Shown here in pieces: positions 51,486 through 60,194 of a DNA stretch of 64,000 nucleotides. This DNA is from Paenibacillus xylanilyticus (GTDB lineage: Bacteria; Bacillota; Bacilli; Paenibacillales; Paenibacillaceae): the NCBI RefSeq assembly GCF_013359935.1, contig NZ_JABMCB010000192.1:186001-250000 (forward strand), written 5' to 3'. The notes under the pieces are model-generated. The model saw nothing but the letters and a program-made list of their open reading frames with translations, made no database searches and was not told the origin of the DNA. The translations under genes were made by a program, and so were the position numbers. The stretch's first letter is position 1. Every line of letters starts with the position of its first letter.

Positions 51486-52691
51486 ATGGATATGCTCATA
51501 TTCGAAGTGGGAATTGCTGTTGCGCTAATTACACTTACGGGACTAATATCTGCACGATTACGATTCTCGGTCATTCCCTTCTATATTCTGATCGGAATGG
51601 CTGTTGGACCGCATGCACCACAGATCGGCATTGTGGATTTGCGTTTTATCGAAAGCTCGGCATTTATTGAATTTATGGGCAGGCTCGGCATTTTATTTCT
51701 TCTATTCTATCTGGGACTTGAATTTTCGGTCTCCCGGTTGCTGAAGTCCGGCAAAGCCATTCTGACCGGAGGCATATTCTATGTTGGACTCAATTTTGCA
51801 TCCGGTCTGCTGCTTGGCTGGTTTATGGAACTGCCGTTAAAAGAGACGCTGGTGGTGTGCGGCATCATGACCAGTTCTTCTACAGCAATTGTGGCCAAAG
51901 TACTCGTTGACCTGAAGCGCACGGCGAATCCCGAAACAGAGATTATTATGGGCATGATCATGTTTGACGACCTGTTCATTGCCATTCATATTTCGATCCT
52001 GACGGGGCTCGTTCTTAGCGGGGCGACTTCATTCCTCAGCGTACTGCTGGTATCCTTGTCTGCCATGCTGTTTATTGTGCTGTTTCTGATCATAGGACGG
52101 AAAAGCATCAAGTATATTGACAAGGCATTGAACATCAAATCATCCGAACTGTTTCTGCTTACGGTGATGACGCTGCTCTTTTTGGTAGCTGGTTTTTCGG
52201 AAACGCTGCATGTTGCCGAGGCCATCGGTGCATTAATGATGGGACTGGTACTGGGGGAATCGAGACACGCGAGCCGAATTGAGCATCAGGTGATGCCGTT
52301 CAAGGATTTTTTTGGTGCCATTTTCTTTTTCAGCTTTGGGCTGACCATTGAGCCCTCTACCCTTGGGGGTGCAGTGGGTATGACGATCATAGCGGTCATC
52401 CTAACCATCGCCAGCAATTATGGCGCGGGCATGATTGCTGGCAGAATGTCCGGAATGACGCCCAAGGCTTCACTCAAGGTGGGATTTACTTTGGTTTCGC
52501 GAGGGGAGTTCTCCATCATAATGGCGAACATTGGCAAGGCAGGGGGACTGATGGTTTCCATCCAGTCATTTGCCGTGCTCTACGTGTTGATTCTGGCGGT
52601 GCTGGGTCCCATTCTGACGAAGGAAGCGCCGTGGATATATGGGCAATATGAGCGTCTGAGGAATCGATTACGAAGGAAAGAGACGGGTTAG
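51486..52691 (+). CDS. khtU: Cation:proton antiporter, KhtU-like (CPA2)
   Basis: The 401-aa integral membrane protein has about 12 helices. CPA2 features include LGILFLLFYLGLEFSVSRLLKSG, GIMTSSSTAIVAKVLVDL and GMIMFDDLFIAIH (ion-binding Asp pair region). GALMMGLVLGESRHASRIE and VSRGEFSIIMANIG also match. It exports K+ in exchange for H+ under control of KhtT. Unlike KefB/KefC it has no fused C-terminal RCK domain, matching the two-gene system. A terminator follows. Confidence 0.88.
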   Translation: MDMLIFEVGIAVALITLTGLISARLRFSVIPFYILIGMAVGPHAPQIGIVDLRFIESSAFIEFMGRLGILFLLFYLGLEFSVSRLLKSGKAILTGGIFYVGLNFASGLLLGWFMELPLKETLVVCGIMTSSSTAIVAKVLVDLKRTANPETEIIMGMIMFDDLFIAIHISILTGLVLSGATSFLSVLLVSLSAMLFIVLFLIIGRKSIKYIDKALNIKSSELFLLTVMTLLFLVAGFSETLHVAEAIGALMMGLVLGESRHASRIEHQVMPFKDFFGAIFFFSFGLTIEPSTLGGAVGMTIIAVILTIASNYGAGMIAGRMSGMTPKASLKVGFTLVSRGEFSIIMANIGKAGGLMVSIQSFAVLYVLILAVLGPILTKEAPWIYGQYERLRNRLRRKETG

Positions 52692-52707
52692 ATCAGAATT
52701 TAATAGC

Positions 52708-52756
52708 AGCGTCACACCACGTAGAGAAATTCATCTCTCAGGTGTGGCGCTTTTTT
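52708..52756. terminator. Bidirectional terminator between khtU and the PhzF gene
   Basis: AGCG-T-CACACC (52708-52717) pairs with GGTGTG-G-CGCT (52741-52751), with an inner AGAG/CTCT pairing, then TTTTT. It lies between convergent genes. Confidence 0.75.
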
Positions 52757-52768
52757 GTTTCTTTTGCT

Positions 52769-53647
52769 CTAGGAAAGATGAATTTGAATATTCTCTATAT
52801 GCACGGCCACACCGCCGATCTGAACCTGGGTGATCTCGTTGGAATTGCCGAGCGATATTCTGCCCTGTATTTTAGAAGGTCGGTTCATCGTGTACCCTTG
52901 TTTGATCGTAAACGTCTGATCATGTGGAGCTGGAAGCTGTTCATACTTATGCAGGTAACACAGCAATGCCCCATTGGATGTACCCGTTGCGCTCTCTTCC
53001 GGGATGTCGTACAGAGGGGCAAAGTTCCGACATTCTGCCAAAGCTGCATTGTCCTGCGCTCCAATCGCAAACACGTGGTAGCCTACCACTTGATGAGCTT
53101 TACTGATGTCGGCAATAGCCCGAAGGTCAGGGTTAATGACTGCCAAAACATCAGGATGCCTAACCGGAATTAATATATCGCGCAGCCCGGTAGACACGAT
53201 CTGAACAGGCAGTTCAGGGTGTAGATCCTGCAACAGAATCTGCAGGGAGTCTGCGATGTCCTGCCGGTTAACCAGCTCTCCGAACTGGGGAAGCGTCTGG
53301 GACAGATAGACCTCACCGCTTTTCTCAACGGTTACTTCAAGAATTCCTGCCAGTGTATCAAGCGTATATATACCCACGTCGACCATCTGCTCCGCCTTCA
53401 TCAGATAGAATAGCGCCACCGTCGCATGTCCACATAAGTCAACTTCATGGTTTGGGGTAAAGAAACGTACTTTGTAATCGGCAAAATCCGAGGGCATAAC
53501 GAATGCTGTTTCGGAAAATCCGACTTGTCTGGCAATCTCCTGCATCTGCACTGCGGACAAATGCTCTGCTTGTAGAACGACCCCAGCGGGGTTACCTCCC
53601 TCTGCTATATCAGAAAATGCATGTAAGGTAATGACCTCAATTTCCAT
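52769..53647 (-). CDS. PhzF family isomerase-like protein
   Basis: The 292-aa protein has the two-lobed PhzF/diaminopimelate-epimerase-like fold. EVITLHAFSDIAEGGNPAGVVL opens it. GFSETAFVMP carries the catalytic Glu of PhzF, VRFFTPNHEVDLCGHATVALFYL follows, and EESATGTSNGALLCYL marks the second lobe. There is no phenazine gene cluster nearby, so a housekeeping isomerase role of unknown substrate is more likely. GAGGG precedes the ATG. Confidence 0.88.
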   Translation of the reverse strand: MEIEVITLHAFSDIAEGGNPAGVVLQAEHLSAVQMQEIARQVGFSETAFVMPSDFADYKVRFFTPNHEVDLCGHATVALFYLMKAEQMVDVGIYTLDTLAGILEVTVEKSGEVYLSQTLPQFGELVNRQDIADSLQILLQDLHPELPVQIVSTGLRDILIPVRHPDVLAVINPDLRAIADISKAHQVVGYHVFAIGAQDNAALAECRNFAPLYDIPEESATGTSNGALLCYLHKYEQLPAPHDQTFTIKQGYTMNRPSKIQGRISLGNSNEITQVQIGGVAVHIENIQIHLS

Positions 53648-53838
53648 TTTGTTTTCCCTCGCTTGTCAGTTAGTTCATGAAGAATGAGAATGTTCCTAAT
53701 TATACCATGCTTAATAGCCAAATTGATGGAACGACGAAGACGGTAAGCAATTGTTGATCCGAGGTCAAGTGAACGTCTGCACAGGGTAATAGAGAAGAAG
53801 AGCACAACGATAAACCAATGGAAAGGCTGGGATTTTGA

Positions 53839-54765
53839 ATGAAAGCTATTGTTATTGAACAGTTTGGTGGAGCGGAACAATTGAAGGAAAAGGAAGTGCC
53901 CAAGCCGGCATGTGGAACGAATCAGGTGATCATCCACATTCATGCTACATCGGTGAACCCGGTTGACTTCAAAGTCAGACAAGGGCATATGGAAAAGGCA
54001 GCTAACTCCTTTCCCTTGATATTGGGCGGAGATGCTGCGGGTATTGTGGCAGAGGTCGGTTCCAATGTCACGCAGTTCAGGGAGGGAGACCGCGTATTTG
54101 CCCGTCCCCGCAGCTTCGGAACATATGCGGAATATGTGGCAGTAGATGCTGACATTGTATCCCGCATTCCGGACAATCTGAGCTATGAGGAGGCAGCAGC
54201 CATACCACTTGCGGGCATGACAGCCTGGCAGGCACTTATTGATCATGCGCATCTTGCCAAGGGGCAAAAGGTATTGATTCACGCTGGAGCCGGTGGGGTG
54301 GGGACTTACGCGGTGCAGATTGCCAAATACATTGGTGCTGAAGTGGCAGCCACGGCGAGCGAGTCGAATGAAGAACTGCTTCGCTCCCTGGGCGTGGATC
54401 ATTTTATCAATTATAAAAAGGAAGACTTCAAGGAAGTGCTCTCCGGGTATGATGTGGTGCTGGACACAATGGGCGGCGATATTCAGCGCAGCAGCTTCAA
54501 GGTATTGAAGCCTGGCGGGCATCTGGTATCCCTGGTGGAACAGCCGGATGAGAATCTCGCGAAGGAAGCAGGGGTAACCGCCAACGTATTCATGATGGAA
54601 CCGAAAGGGGAGCAGTTGGACCAACTTGCGAAGCTCGCCTCAGAGGGGAAACTCAAACCTGTAATTGATGAGACTTATGATTTAAGCGAACAAGGACTCC
54701 GGGAAGCGCATGAAAAGAGCGAAACGCATCATACACGCGGGAAGCTCGTCATCCGTGCACAATAA
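53839..54765 (+). CDS. Zinc-independent quinone oxidoreductase-like MDR enzyme
   Basis: The 308-aa medium-chain reductase begins MKAIVIEQFGGAEQLKEKEVPKP. It has the GroES-like domain (SVNPVDFKVRQGHM; GGDAAGIVAEVGSNV) and the NADP-binding motif IHAGAGGVGTYAVQIAKY. Zinc-ligand cysteines are absent, as in quinone oxidoreductases. It diverges from the PhzF gene by 191 bp. The substrate is unknown. Confidence 0.9.
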   Translation: MKAIVIEQFGGAEQLKEKEVPKPACGTNQVIIHIHATSVNPVDFKVRQGHMEKAANSFPLILGGDAAGIVAEVGSNVTQFREGDRVFARPRSFGTYAEYVAVDADIVSRIPDNLSYEEAAAIPLAGMTAWQALIDHAHLAKGQKVLIHAGAGGVGTYAVQIAKYIGAEVAATASESNEELLRSLGVDHFINYKKEDFKEVLSGYDVVLDTMGGDIQRSSFKVLKPGGHLVSLVEQPDENLAKEAGVTANVFMMEPKGEQLDQLAKLASEGKLKPVIDETYDLSEQGLREAHEKSETHHTRGKLVIRAQ

Positions 54766-54822
54766 GGTGTTAACACGCAAATAACAGTTATATTATAGTA
54801 AAATTCGGAGTCTGAAATGATG

Positions 54823-54852
54823 GCCATCTTCCGTTCGGGAAGGTGGCTGTTT
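54823..54852 (+). terminator. Terminator of the MDR gene
   Basis: GCCATCTTCC (54823-54832) pairs with GGAAGGTGGC (54838-54847), with one G-U pair, followed by TGTTTC. Confidence 0.65.
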
Positions 54853-54880
54853 CATTGTTGGTGGCGAGGACAGTACTGCA

Positions 54881-54909
54881 TTCCCATATGTAGGGGATTA
54901 AGATATAAT
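54881..54909 (+). promoter_or_regulatory. Sigma-A-like promoter of the cyclase gene
   Basis: TTCCCA (54881-54886) and consensus TATAAT (54904-54909) are 17 bp apart. They lie about 40 bp upstream of the TTG start. Confidence 0.55.
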
Positions 54910-54948
54910 AGTAGAAATTTATTCCATTCTGCGTATGAGGTGATCCAG

Positions 54949-55686
54949 TTGTCCAATGAACTCATTCAAGCCATTCAACTGTTAAAAGAGAAAAAATGGG
55001 TTGACCTGACCCATACCTTTGGGCCGGAGTCTCCGCACTTCTCTGCTTTTGATGCAGCCCAGTTTGATACGTTGTTTAATCATGATCAAGGTTTCTTTGC
55101 TCAGAGCTTCAAATTCCCCGGTCAATATGGCACGCATCTGGATGCGCCGATTCACTTTGTCCGTGACACGCGTTACTTGGATGAACTGGGGCTGAAGGAA
55201 CTTGTGCTGCCGCTTGTGGTCATTGACCAGTCTGCTGCTGTGGCGAGCAATCCGGATTTTACGCTGGATGTCGAACATATTCTGGCATTTGAGAAGGAAC
55301 ATGGGGTTATTGAAGAAGGCAGCTTCGTGGCACTTCGTACAGATTGGAGCAAACGCTGGCCCAGTCATGAAAAATTCGACAACAAGGATGCGGAAGGCAA
55401 CAGCCATGCACCCGGATGGTCGGTTAGTGCACTGATGTTTTTGTTTGAGGAGCGCAAAATCAAGGCCATTGGCCATGAAACCTTCGATACCGATTCGGCG
55501 GTTGACTATCAAAAAAATGGCGCACTTCTGGCAGAATATTATGTTCTTGCTCAGGATACATATCAGGTAGAACTGTTGACCAATCTGGACCAGGTGCCAG
55601 CAAAAGGGGCTATTATTTTCAATATTGTACCCAAGGTTGAAAAGGCTTCCGGATTTCCGGTAAGGTCCTTTGCCATCTTGCCCTGA
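54949..55686 (+). CDS. Cyclase family (kynurenine formamidase-like) hydrolase
   Basis: The 245-aa metal-dependent hydrolase has VDLTHTFGPESPHF at the start and GQYGTHLDAPIHF, the HxGTHxDxPxH metal motif. ALRTDWSKRWPSH and the late IGHETFDTDSA are also typical. Relatives hydrolyse N-formylkynurenine or cyclic esters. TTG 54949 is chosen with GAGGTG about seven bases upstream; the frame back to 54817 runs through the preceding terminator and is not coding. It is a single gene with its own promoter and terminator. Confidence 0.85.
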   Translation: MSNELIQAIQLLKEKKWVDLTHTFGPESPHFSAFDAAQFDTLFNHDQGFFAQSFKFPGQYGTHLDAPIHFVRDTRYLDELGLKELVLPLVVIDQSAAVASNPDFTLDVEHILAFEKEHGVIEEGSFVALRTDWSKRWPSHEKFDNKDAEGNSHAPGWSVSALMFLFEERKIKAIGHETFDTDSAVDYQKNGALLAEYYVLAQDTYQVELLTNLDQVPAKGAIIFNIVPKVEKASGFPVRSFAILP

Positions 55687-55790
55687 ATCGGTAGATTCCA
55701 GGTGAGTTAAGTCAAGCTCTATGAAAGTAAATGACTATTAAACATCAGACACTATTGTTCAAGAGTAGTTTTCTCGTATGTAAACGCAAG

Positions 55791-55815
55791 GGAGGCATGT
55801 TCTGCCTCCTTTTTT
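55791..55815 (+). terminator. Terminator of the cyclase gene
   Basis: GGAGGCA (55791-55797), a TGTTC loop and TGCCTCC (55803-55809) are followed by TTTTTT. Confidence 0.88.
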
Positions 55816-55820
55816 ATATC

Positions 55821-56021
55821 TTACTTTTGATCCGGGTGGGGATCCTGATTGAATCTTTGTGAGATTTTCTTCTCTGCTTTCTTGCGCCGAATCCAGCGCT
55901 TAAGTATGTTCTGTTGCTTTCTTTCTTCTAGTGTTTCTTTCATGCCTTGAATCATGAATTCGGATCTTCGTCTGTCATCCCGACTAATCTCGCGTAATTC
56001 CTTGATAAATTTGTCGTCCAT
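55821..56021 (-). CDS. 66-aa highly charged protein under a LexA-box promoter
   Basis: The product begins MDDKFIKELREISRDDRRRS and ends ISQRFNQDPHPDQK. It is rich in Arg, Lys and Glu and probably one long helix, with no membrane segment. AGAGGCAG precedes the ATG. The upstream promoter carries a perfect LexA operator between its -35 and -10 hexamers, so it should be induced by DNA damage. It is not similar to YneA (no LysM or membrane helix). I do not recognise the family. Confidence 0.7.
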   Translation of the reverse strand: MDDKFIKELREISRDDRRRSEFMIQGMKETLEERKQQNILKRWIRRKKAEKKISQRFNQDPHPDQK

Positions 56022-56051
56022 ATCTGCCTCTCGCTCATTCAGGATAACTCC

Positions 56052-56080
56052 ATTATACCGAACGTACGTTCCATTATCAA
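56052..56080 (-). promoter_or_regulatory. Sigma-A promoter with embedded LexA (SOS) box
   Basis: On the minus strand TTGATA (56080-56075) and TATAAT (56057-56052) are 17 bp apart. The spacer contains the perfect palindrome GAACGTACGTTC (56060-56071). Read on the plus strand it is CGAACGTACGTTC, matching the Gram-positive LexA consensus CGAACRNRYGTTC. LexA bound here would block polymerase directly. Confidence 0.8.
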
Positions 56081-56207
56081 GTTTTACCAGGATCCATTTT
56101 ACCCGGGGCGGATTTTGTGAAAAAGAGCACAGGCTCAGTCTCCTTCATATGTGAAAATGGAATAGAAAAATTCAGTGATATCGGTACACTTGTCTGGAGG
56201 GTGAGGT

Positions 56208-56690
56208 ATGGAAGCAGGTGAAGAGCGAATCAGGCGTGAACTGGGTCTGGGCAGGTTATCATGGGTACTCATTATATTGCAAGGATTTTTAGGCATTGGT
56301 GCGATCGTTGGAGGGGGAGCCCTTATTATCGATCCATCAGGAAGTCTCCTCAATATGCCAAATTCGTTGTTGGAGCATTCCCCGTTTGGCAATTTTTTGC
56401 TCCCGGGAATCATACTATTGTTAGTTCTTGGTGTAATGCCGATCGTGATTGCTATTTCGCTTATTGTTCCCTTTCATTGGGGAATTGGGGGAAAACTTAA
56501 CCTCTATCCGGATCGATATTGGGCATGGACGTTCTCTTTGTATACGGGGTTCGCACTTCATATCTGGATTATGGTTCAGGTGTACTGGATACAGAATGTG
56601 ACAGTCATTCATCTGATCTATTTTGCATGGGGCGTCGTAATTCAGGTCGTTACTCTGCTGCCTGGAGTGCAGCGAAGATATTCCAAGTAG
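56208..56690 (+). CDS. Four-helix membrane protein of unknown function
   Basis: The 160-aa protein has a charged N-terminus (MEAGEERIRRELGLGR) and about four membrane segments: WVLIILQGFLGIGAIVGGGALI, LLPGIILLLVLGVMPIVIAI, WAWTFSLYTGFALHIWIMV and VIHLIYFAWGVVIQVVTLL. A short loop with NMPNSLLEHSPFG lies between helices 1 and 2. GGAGGGTGAGG precedes the ATG. It diverges from the LexA-controlled gene by 186 bp. I do not recognise the family. Confidence 0.7.
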   Translation: MEAGEERIRRELGLGRLSWVLIILQGFLGIGAIVGGGALIIDPSGSLLNMPNSLLEHSPFGNFLLPGIILLLVLGVMPIVIAISLIVPFHWGIGGKLNLYPDRYWAWTFSLYTGFALHIWIMVQVYWIQNVTVIHLIYFAWGVVIQVVTLLPGVQRRYSK

Positions 56691-56730
56691 ACCATCCAAC
56701 ACTATTATATAATCTTCATCATATGAAACG

Positions 56731-56780
56731 AACGGCTGCTGACAGGACTATGGAGTGATCCTGTCAGCAGCCGTTTTGGG
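56731..56780. terminator. Strong bidirectional terminator before the peptide-type ABC genes
   Basis: A perfect 17-bp stem (56731-56747 with 56759-56775) with an 11-nt loop ends in CCGTTTT on the plus strand. It lies between convergent genes. Confidence 0.85.
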
Positions 56781-56787
56781 TTTCATT

Positions 56788-58614
56788 TTACTTGGATGCG
56801 TTGTAATTGCTTAAGAACTCTTTTACTTTCGCCGGATCAGACTTCAATTCATTGCCGGTCTGAACGAGCGGACTTACCGTTGAGTAGGCTTTGAGTTTGT
56901 TGTTCTTATAGAACTGCAAAATTTCATCCTGATTGATGGAGTACAGCACCGCTTTTCTCAGGTCACTGCTCTTCGCCACATCCCTATTCTTGGTGTTAAA
57001 TAGCAGATAGGAAACGGCGTTGCTCGGAATACTTTGCAGCTTCAGCTTGTTGTCACTTTCAATGATGTCATATTTCGTTTCAGGTACCCCGTAATACAAA
57101 TGAATTTCACTGCTGCGAAGGGCAGACAGGGCACTGTCGGCATCCGCGATAAAGCGCACGTTTACCTGTGAAATTTTCGGTGCATATTCGGAGCCTTTGC
57201 GGTATCCGGGATTTTGATAGAATACGCCCTCGTAGTCATTTTTGTAAGCCAGAATGTACGGACCGCTTGCATACAGTGTGTTGTTGTACGAAGCACCTTC
57301 TGTTACCGTGTTTTGGTCACCGTATGGAATATCCTTGTTTACATCAAAAGATGCCACGTCATAGGTGTTGATGCTCTCCACCTGCTTTTTGGACACAATC
57401 CCCGCAGACTGGTGAGCCAGATAGTTCAGAACCTGAGGGAAAGGTTCCGTTGTGGACAGTTTTACGACCTGATATTTCCCTGCACTGTTGTCCGCTTTGG
57501 TTTTATCGGAGACCAGTTCGGTAATTTTGGAATCGAGTCCTTGCTCCAGTGCATCTTTGATGGTTCCGTTACCGCCGGATGTCTGGATGGATTCCAGAGC
57601 ACTCAGGTCGGTTACCAGCTCGGCCTCTTTGATATGCTCGTGCAGGCTGTATGTCCGGTGATCCGGTACGGAGTCTTTATTTTTGGCACGATCCAGAGAG
57701 AAGATGACATCATCAGCACCAACGCGCTCACCGGTATCTACTGCTTTTTTGTTTTCGATTTTCGCGAAATTGATGTCGTCTCTAAGAATGAAATAATAAT
57801 CCGAATTTCCTTCGGCAATGCCGAAATTATGGGAAAGTGATCCTTCGGCTGTCAGCTGATCATCATCAGTGAGGTTCACCAGACGAACATACATGTTGGT
57901 GTTCAACTGGTTGATCGAACCGTCGTTTCCTTTGATCGGGTCAAGGGAAGTCAGTACAGACGCGCTTTGAGTCAAAATCAGCGGATCTTTTGTATTTTTG
58001 GACTTGTCCTTGAATTCAATCGGTTCCCAAGCCATGGCGCGGGATTTGGACAGGCGTACCGTATCCGGGTTCAGAATGTCCTGATTTACCGCCTGACTCT
58101 TCAGGGAAATGTACAATGGAGCAATGTAGGCTTGATCCGTTACCAGGCGATCCTCCAATTGTTTGTACGTATCCTTGTATTCTTCGGGCGTTTGGGTAGC
58201 TGCCTGGTCAATGAGTTTGTCGATTTCCTCATCCGCCAGAATGCTGTAGTCACCACCCGTTTTGAAAAGGGAACGAACGGCATAGTCCGGGTTACCGGTG
58301 ACTGTTGTCCAGCTGGAGAGAGCAATATCATAGTTGCCCGCATCCTGCTGGGATTTGTAGCTGCCGTAATCCGGCTGCAAATTCAGCTTCACATTGAATC
58401 CGTTTTTGGTGAGCTGATCGCGGATAATGTTAACGTCATTTTCGGAAGAGCTCTGGGCGAGCAATTCAATGTCAACTGGAGCTTGATTCTGAGCGTTCTC
58501 TGCTGGTGAAGTCGGGGCCGTATCCGATTGGGATTCGGACTTGGTCTTCACGCTGCAACCGGAGATCACGATGACGAGAATGAGCAGCAATGAGATCAAT
58601 GAACGTTTTTTCAT
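56788..58614 (-). CDS. ABC transporter family 5 binding lipoprotein with circularly permuted domain order
   Basis: The 608-aa lipoprotein has the lipobox VISGC at Cys20. Residues 47-200 (VDIELLAQSSS; IIRDQLTKNGFNVKLN; YDIALSSWTTVTGNPD; DEEIDKLIDQAATQTPEE; AYIAPLYISLKSQ) match the C-terminal lobe that normally ends DppA/OppA-type proteins. Residues 211-600 (LTQSASVLTSLDPIKGN; YYFILRDDINFAKIE; GADDVIFSLDRAKN; SGPYILAYKN; SSDLRKAVLYSINQDEIL; DPAKVKEFLSNYN) match the N-terminal lobe up to the normal crossover. The order is therefore reversed. It is last in the operon permease-permease-binding protein; GGAGG precedes the ATG. Confidence 0.8.
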   Translation of the reverse strand: MKKRSLISLLLILVIVISGCSVKTKSESQSDTAPTSPAENAQNQAPVDIELLAQSSSENDVNIIRDQLTKNGFNVKLNLQPDYGSYKSQQDAGNYDIALSSWTTVTGNPDYAVRSLFKTGGDYSILADEEIDKLIDQAATQTPEEYKDTYKQLEDRLVTDQAYIAPLYISLKSQAVNQDILNPDTVRLSKSRAMAWEPIEFKDKSKNTKDPLILTQSASVLTSLDPIKGNDGSINQLNTNMYVRLVNLTDDDQLTAEGSLSHNFGIAEGNSDYYFILRDDINFAKIENKKAVDTGERVGADDVIFSLDRAKNKDSVPDHRTYSLHEHIKEAELVTDLSALESIQTSGGNGTIKDALEQGLDSKITELVSDKTKADNSAGKYQVVKLSTTEPFPQVLNYLAHQSAGIVSKKQVESINTYDVASFDVNKDIPYGDQNTVTEGASYNNTLYASGPYILAYKNDYEGVFYQNPGYRKGSEYAPKISQVNVRFIADADSALSALRSSEIHLYYGVPETKYDIIESDNKLKLQSIPSNAVSYLLFNTKNRDVAKSSDLRKAVLYSINQDEILQFYKNNKLKAYSTVSPLVQTGNELKSDPAKVKEFLSNYNASK

Positions 58615-58667
58615 GGTATTACCTCCTGATAAGTTTAAGTCGAATGAATGAGTGGAATCTGTACAAA

Positions 58668-60182
58668 TTAAGCCTTTTCCAGTTTCGGATCGAGTGCGTC
58701 GCGCAGACCGTCACCGAGAAAGTTGAATGACAGAACAAGCAGGATAATTGCCAGACCTGGATAAATGGCCAGATAAGAGTGCGTTTCCAGATACGTGCTG
58801 CCCAGTTTGAGAATGTTGCCCCATTCCGGGATATGTGGTTCAACACCGAGTCCCAGGTAGCTCAGGCTGCTGGTGGCAATGACCGCCCCACCGATGGTAA
58901 GCGTGGATTTGATGATCATTGGAGCAAGCGAATTGGGAATGATGTGTTTGAAGATGATGGAACGGTTGTTATAACCCAGTGCGCGCGCAGCCTCCACGAA
59001 TTCAAAAGTAGAGACATACAGGACGCTGGCTCTCATGGTCCGTGCATAGGTCGGAATGGAGCCCAGACTTAGTGCCAGAATCAGATTGACCGTATTGGCA
59101 CCAAACGCAGCAATAATCGCAATGGCCAGCAAAATGCCTGGAATGGCATAGAGGACATCGAGCAGCCGCATGATGATATTATCCGTGTGTCTTCCATAGA
59201 ATCCGGAGAAGGCCCCAAGAACCCCACCGATGATCACGGGAATAATGGTCGACAGGCAGCCTACGATCAGCGAGATGCGGGCACCAAATACGATTCTGGA
59301 GAACAGGCATCGCCCGAAATCATCCGTTCCCAAGGGATAAGCCAGAGATGGCGGCTGAAGCAGGGCGGAATAGTTGTTTTCAACCGCCATGCTGTAATCA
59401 AAGGTGAAGAAGCTGCAGATCGAGATGGAAAACAGGAAGATGATAAAAAACATACCGGACATCGCTGTTACGTTGGGAGCCAATCGGTCCCACAGGTCGT
59501 TCCAGAAGTTTGATTTTTGCTTCCCTTGTCTCCGGTAGCGTCCGATGATGGAAATGCCGAGCAGCAGTGCAAATACGTTTCCTGTGACCGAAGTCAGGAT
59601 CAGTAGGATGCTGACACCCATCATCCAGCGCGGAATGATCGAAGCTGCAGTATATTGTGCAACAATGATCAATACGACCAGGTCAATGACCAGAATCAAT
59701 AGCAGTGCTGCCATGGCTGGAAAAAAAGTATCGGAAACGTAAGGTTTAAACATATTGAGTGCCGAAACGCCAATAACGAACAGCTGCGTCAGCAGCATAT
59801 ACACCGCAAAGGTATACTCCACCTGTTTTGCTTTCTTGATCAGGTGGAACGCTGCTGTGACGATAAATATGTTCCCCGAGCAGATGGCCAGCAATTGAAT
59901 CCAGGCCACTCTGCGGGTTGATGCTGAAACATGTCCGTGCCTGATCAAGTCTTTACGGATGAGCAGCATCAGGACGCTCTGAATAATGGTGAAAAATAGG
60001 TAGATGAACAGTGCAGTCAGCAGAAAGGGTCTGAACTCCTGACGGCCCAGATCATAGCTGTTGAACAGCAGCAATACCGTCAATAAGAGAGAGGTGACCC
60101 AAGCGAAACTGGCTTGGCTGTATTCTGATGAAGACTTAAGCCGGAAACGCGCTTCTTGTGTTAAGGAACCCGATTTTGTCAT
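58668..60182 (-). CDS. Peptide-type ABC permease (DppC-like) with extra N-terminal membrane domain
   Basis: The 504-aa protein is much longer than usual DppC/OppC proteins (about 300 aa). Residues 1-215 form an additional domain with about six hydrophobic helices (SFAWVTSLLLTVLLLFNSY...VSILLILTSVTGNVFALLLG). The canonical permease starts at about 232 (RLAPNVTAMSGMFFIIFLF), includes YPLGTDDFGRCLFSRIVFGARISL and has the EAA coupling loop EAARALGYNNRSIIFKHIIPNSLAP. It follows the DppB-like gene by 12 bp. Confidence 0.85.
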   Translation of the reverse strand: MTKSGSLTQEARFRLKSSSEYSQASFAWVTSLLLTVLLLFNSYDLGRQEFRPFLLTALFIYLFFTIIQSVLMLLIRKDLIRHGHVSASTRRVAWIQLLAICSGNIFIVTAAFHLIKKAKQVEYTFAVYMLLTQLFVIGVSALNMFKPYVSDTFFPAMAALLLILVIDLVVLIIVAQYTAASIIPRWMMGVSILLILTSVTGNVFALLLGISIIGRYRRQGKQKSNFWNDLWDRLAPNVTAMSGMFFIIFLFSISICSFFTFDYSMAVENNYSALLQPPSLAYPLGTDDFGRCLFSRIVFGARISLIVGCLSTIIPVIIGGVLGAFSGFYGRHTDNIIMRLLDVLYAIPGILLAIAIIAAFGANTVNLILALSLGSIPTYARTMRASVLYVSTFEFVEAARALGYNNRSIIFKHIIPNSLAPMIIKSTLTIGGAVIATSSLSYLGLGVEPHIPEWGNILKLGSTYLETHSYLAIYPGLAIILLVLSFNFLGDGLRDALDPKLEKA

Positions 60183-60194
60183 AATGCACCTGCT

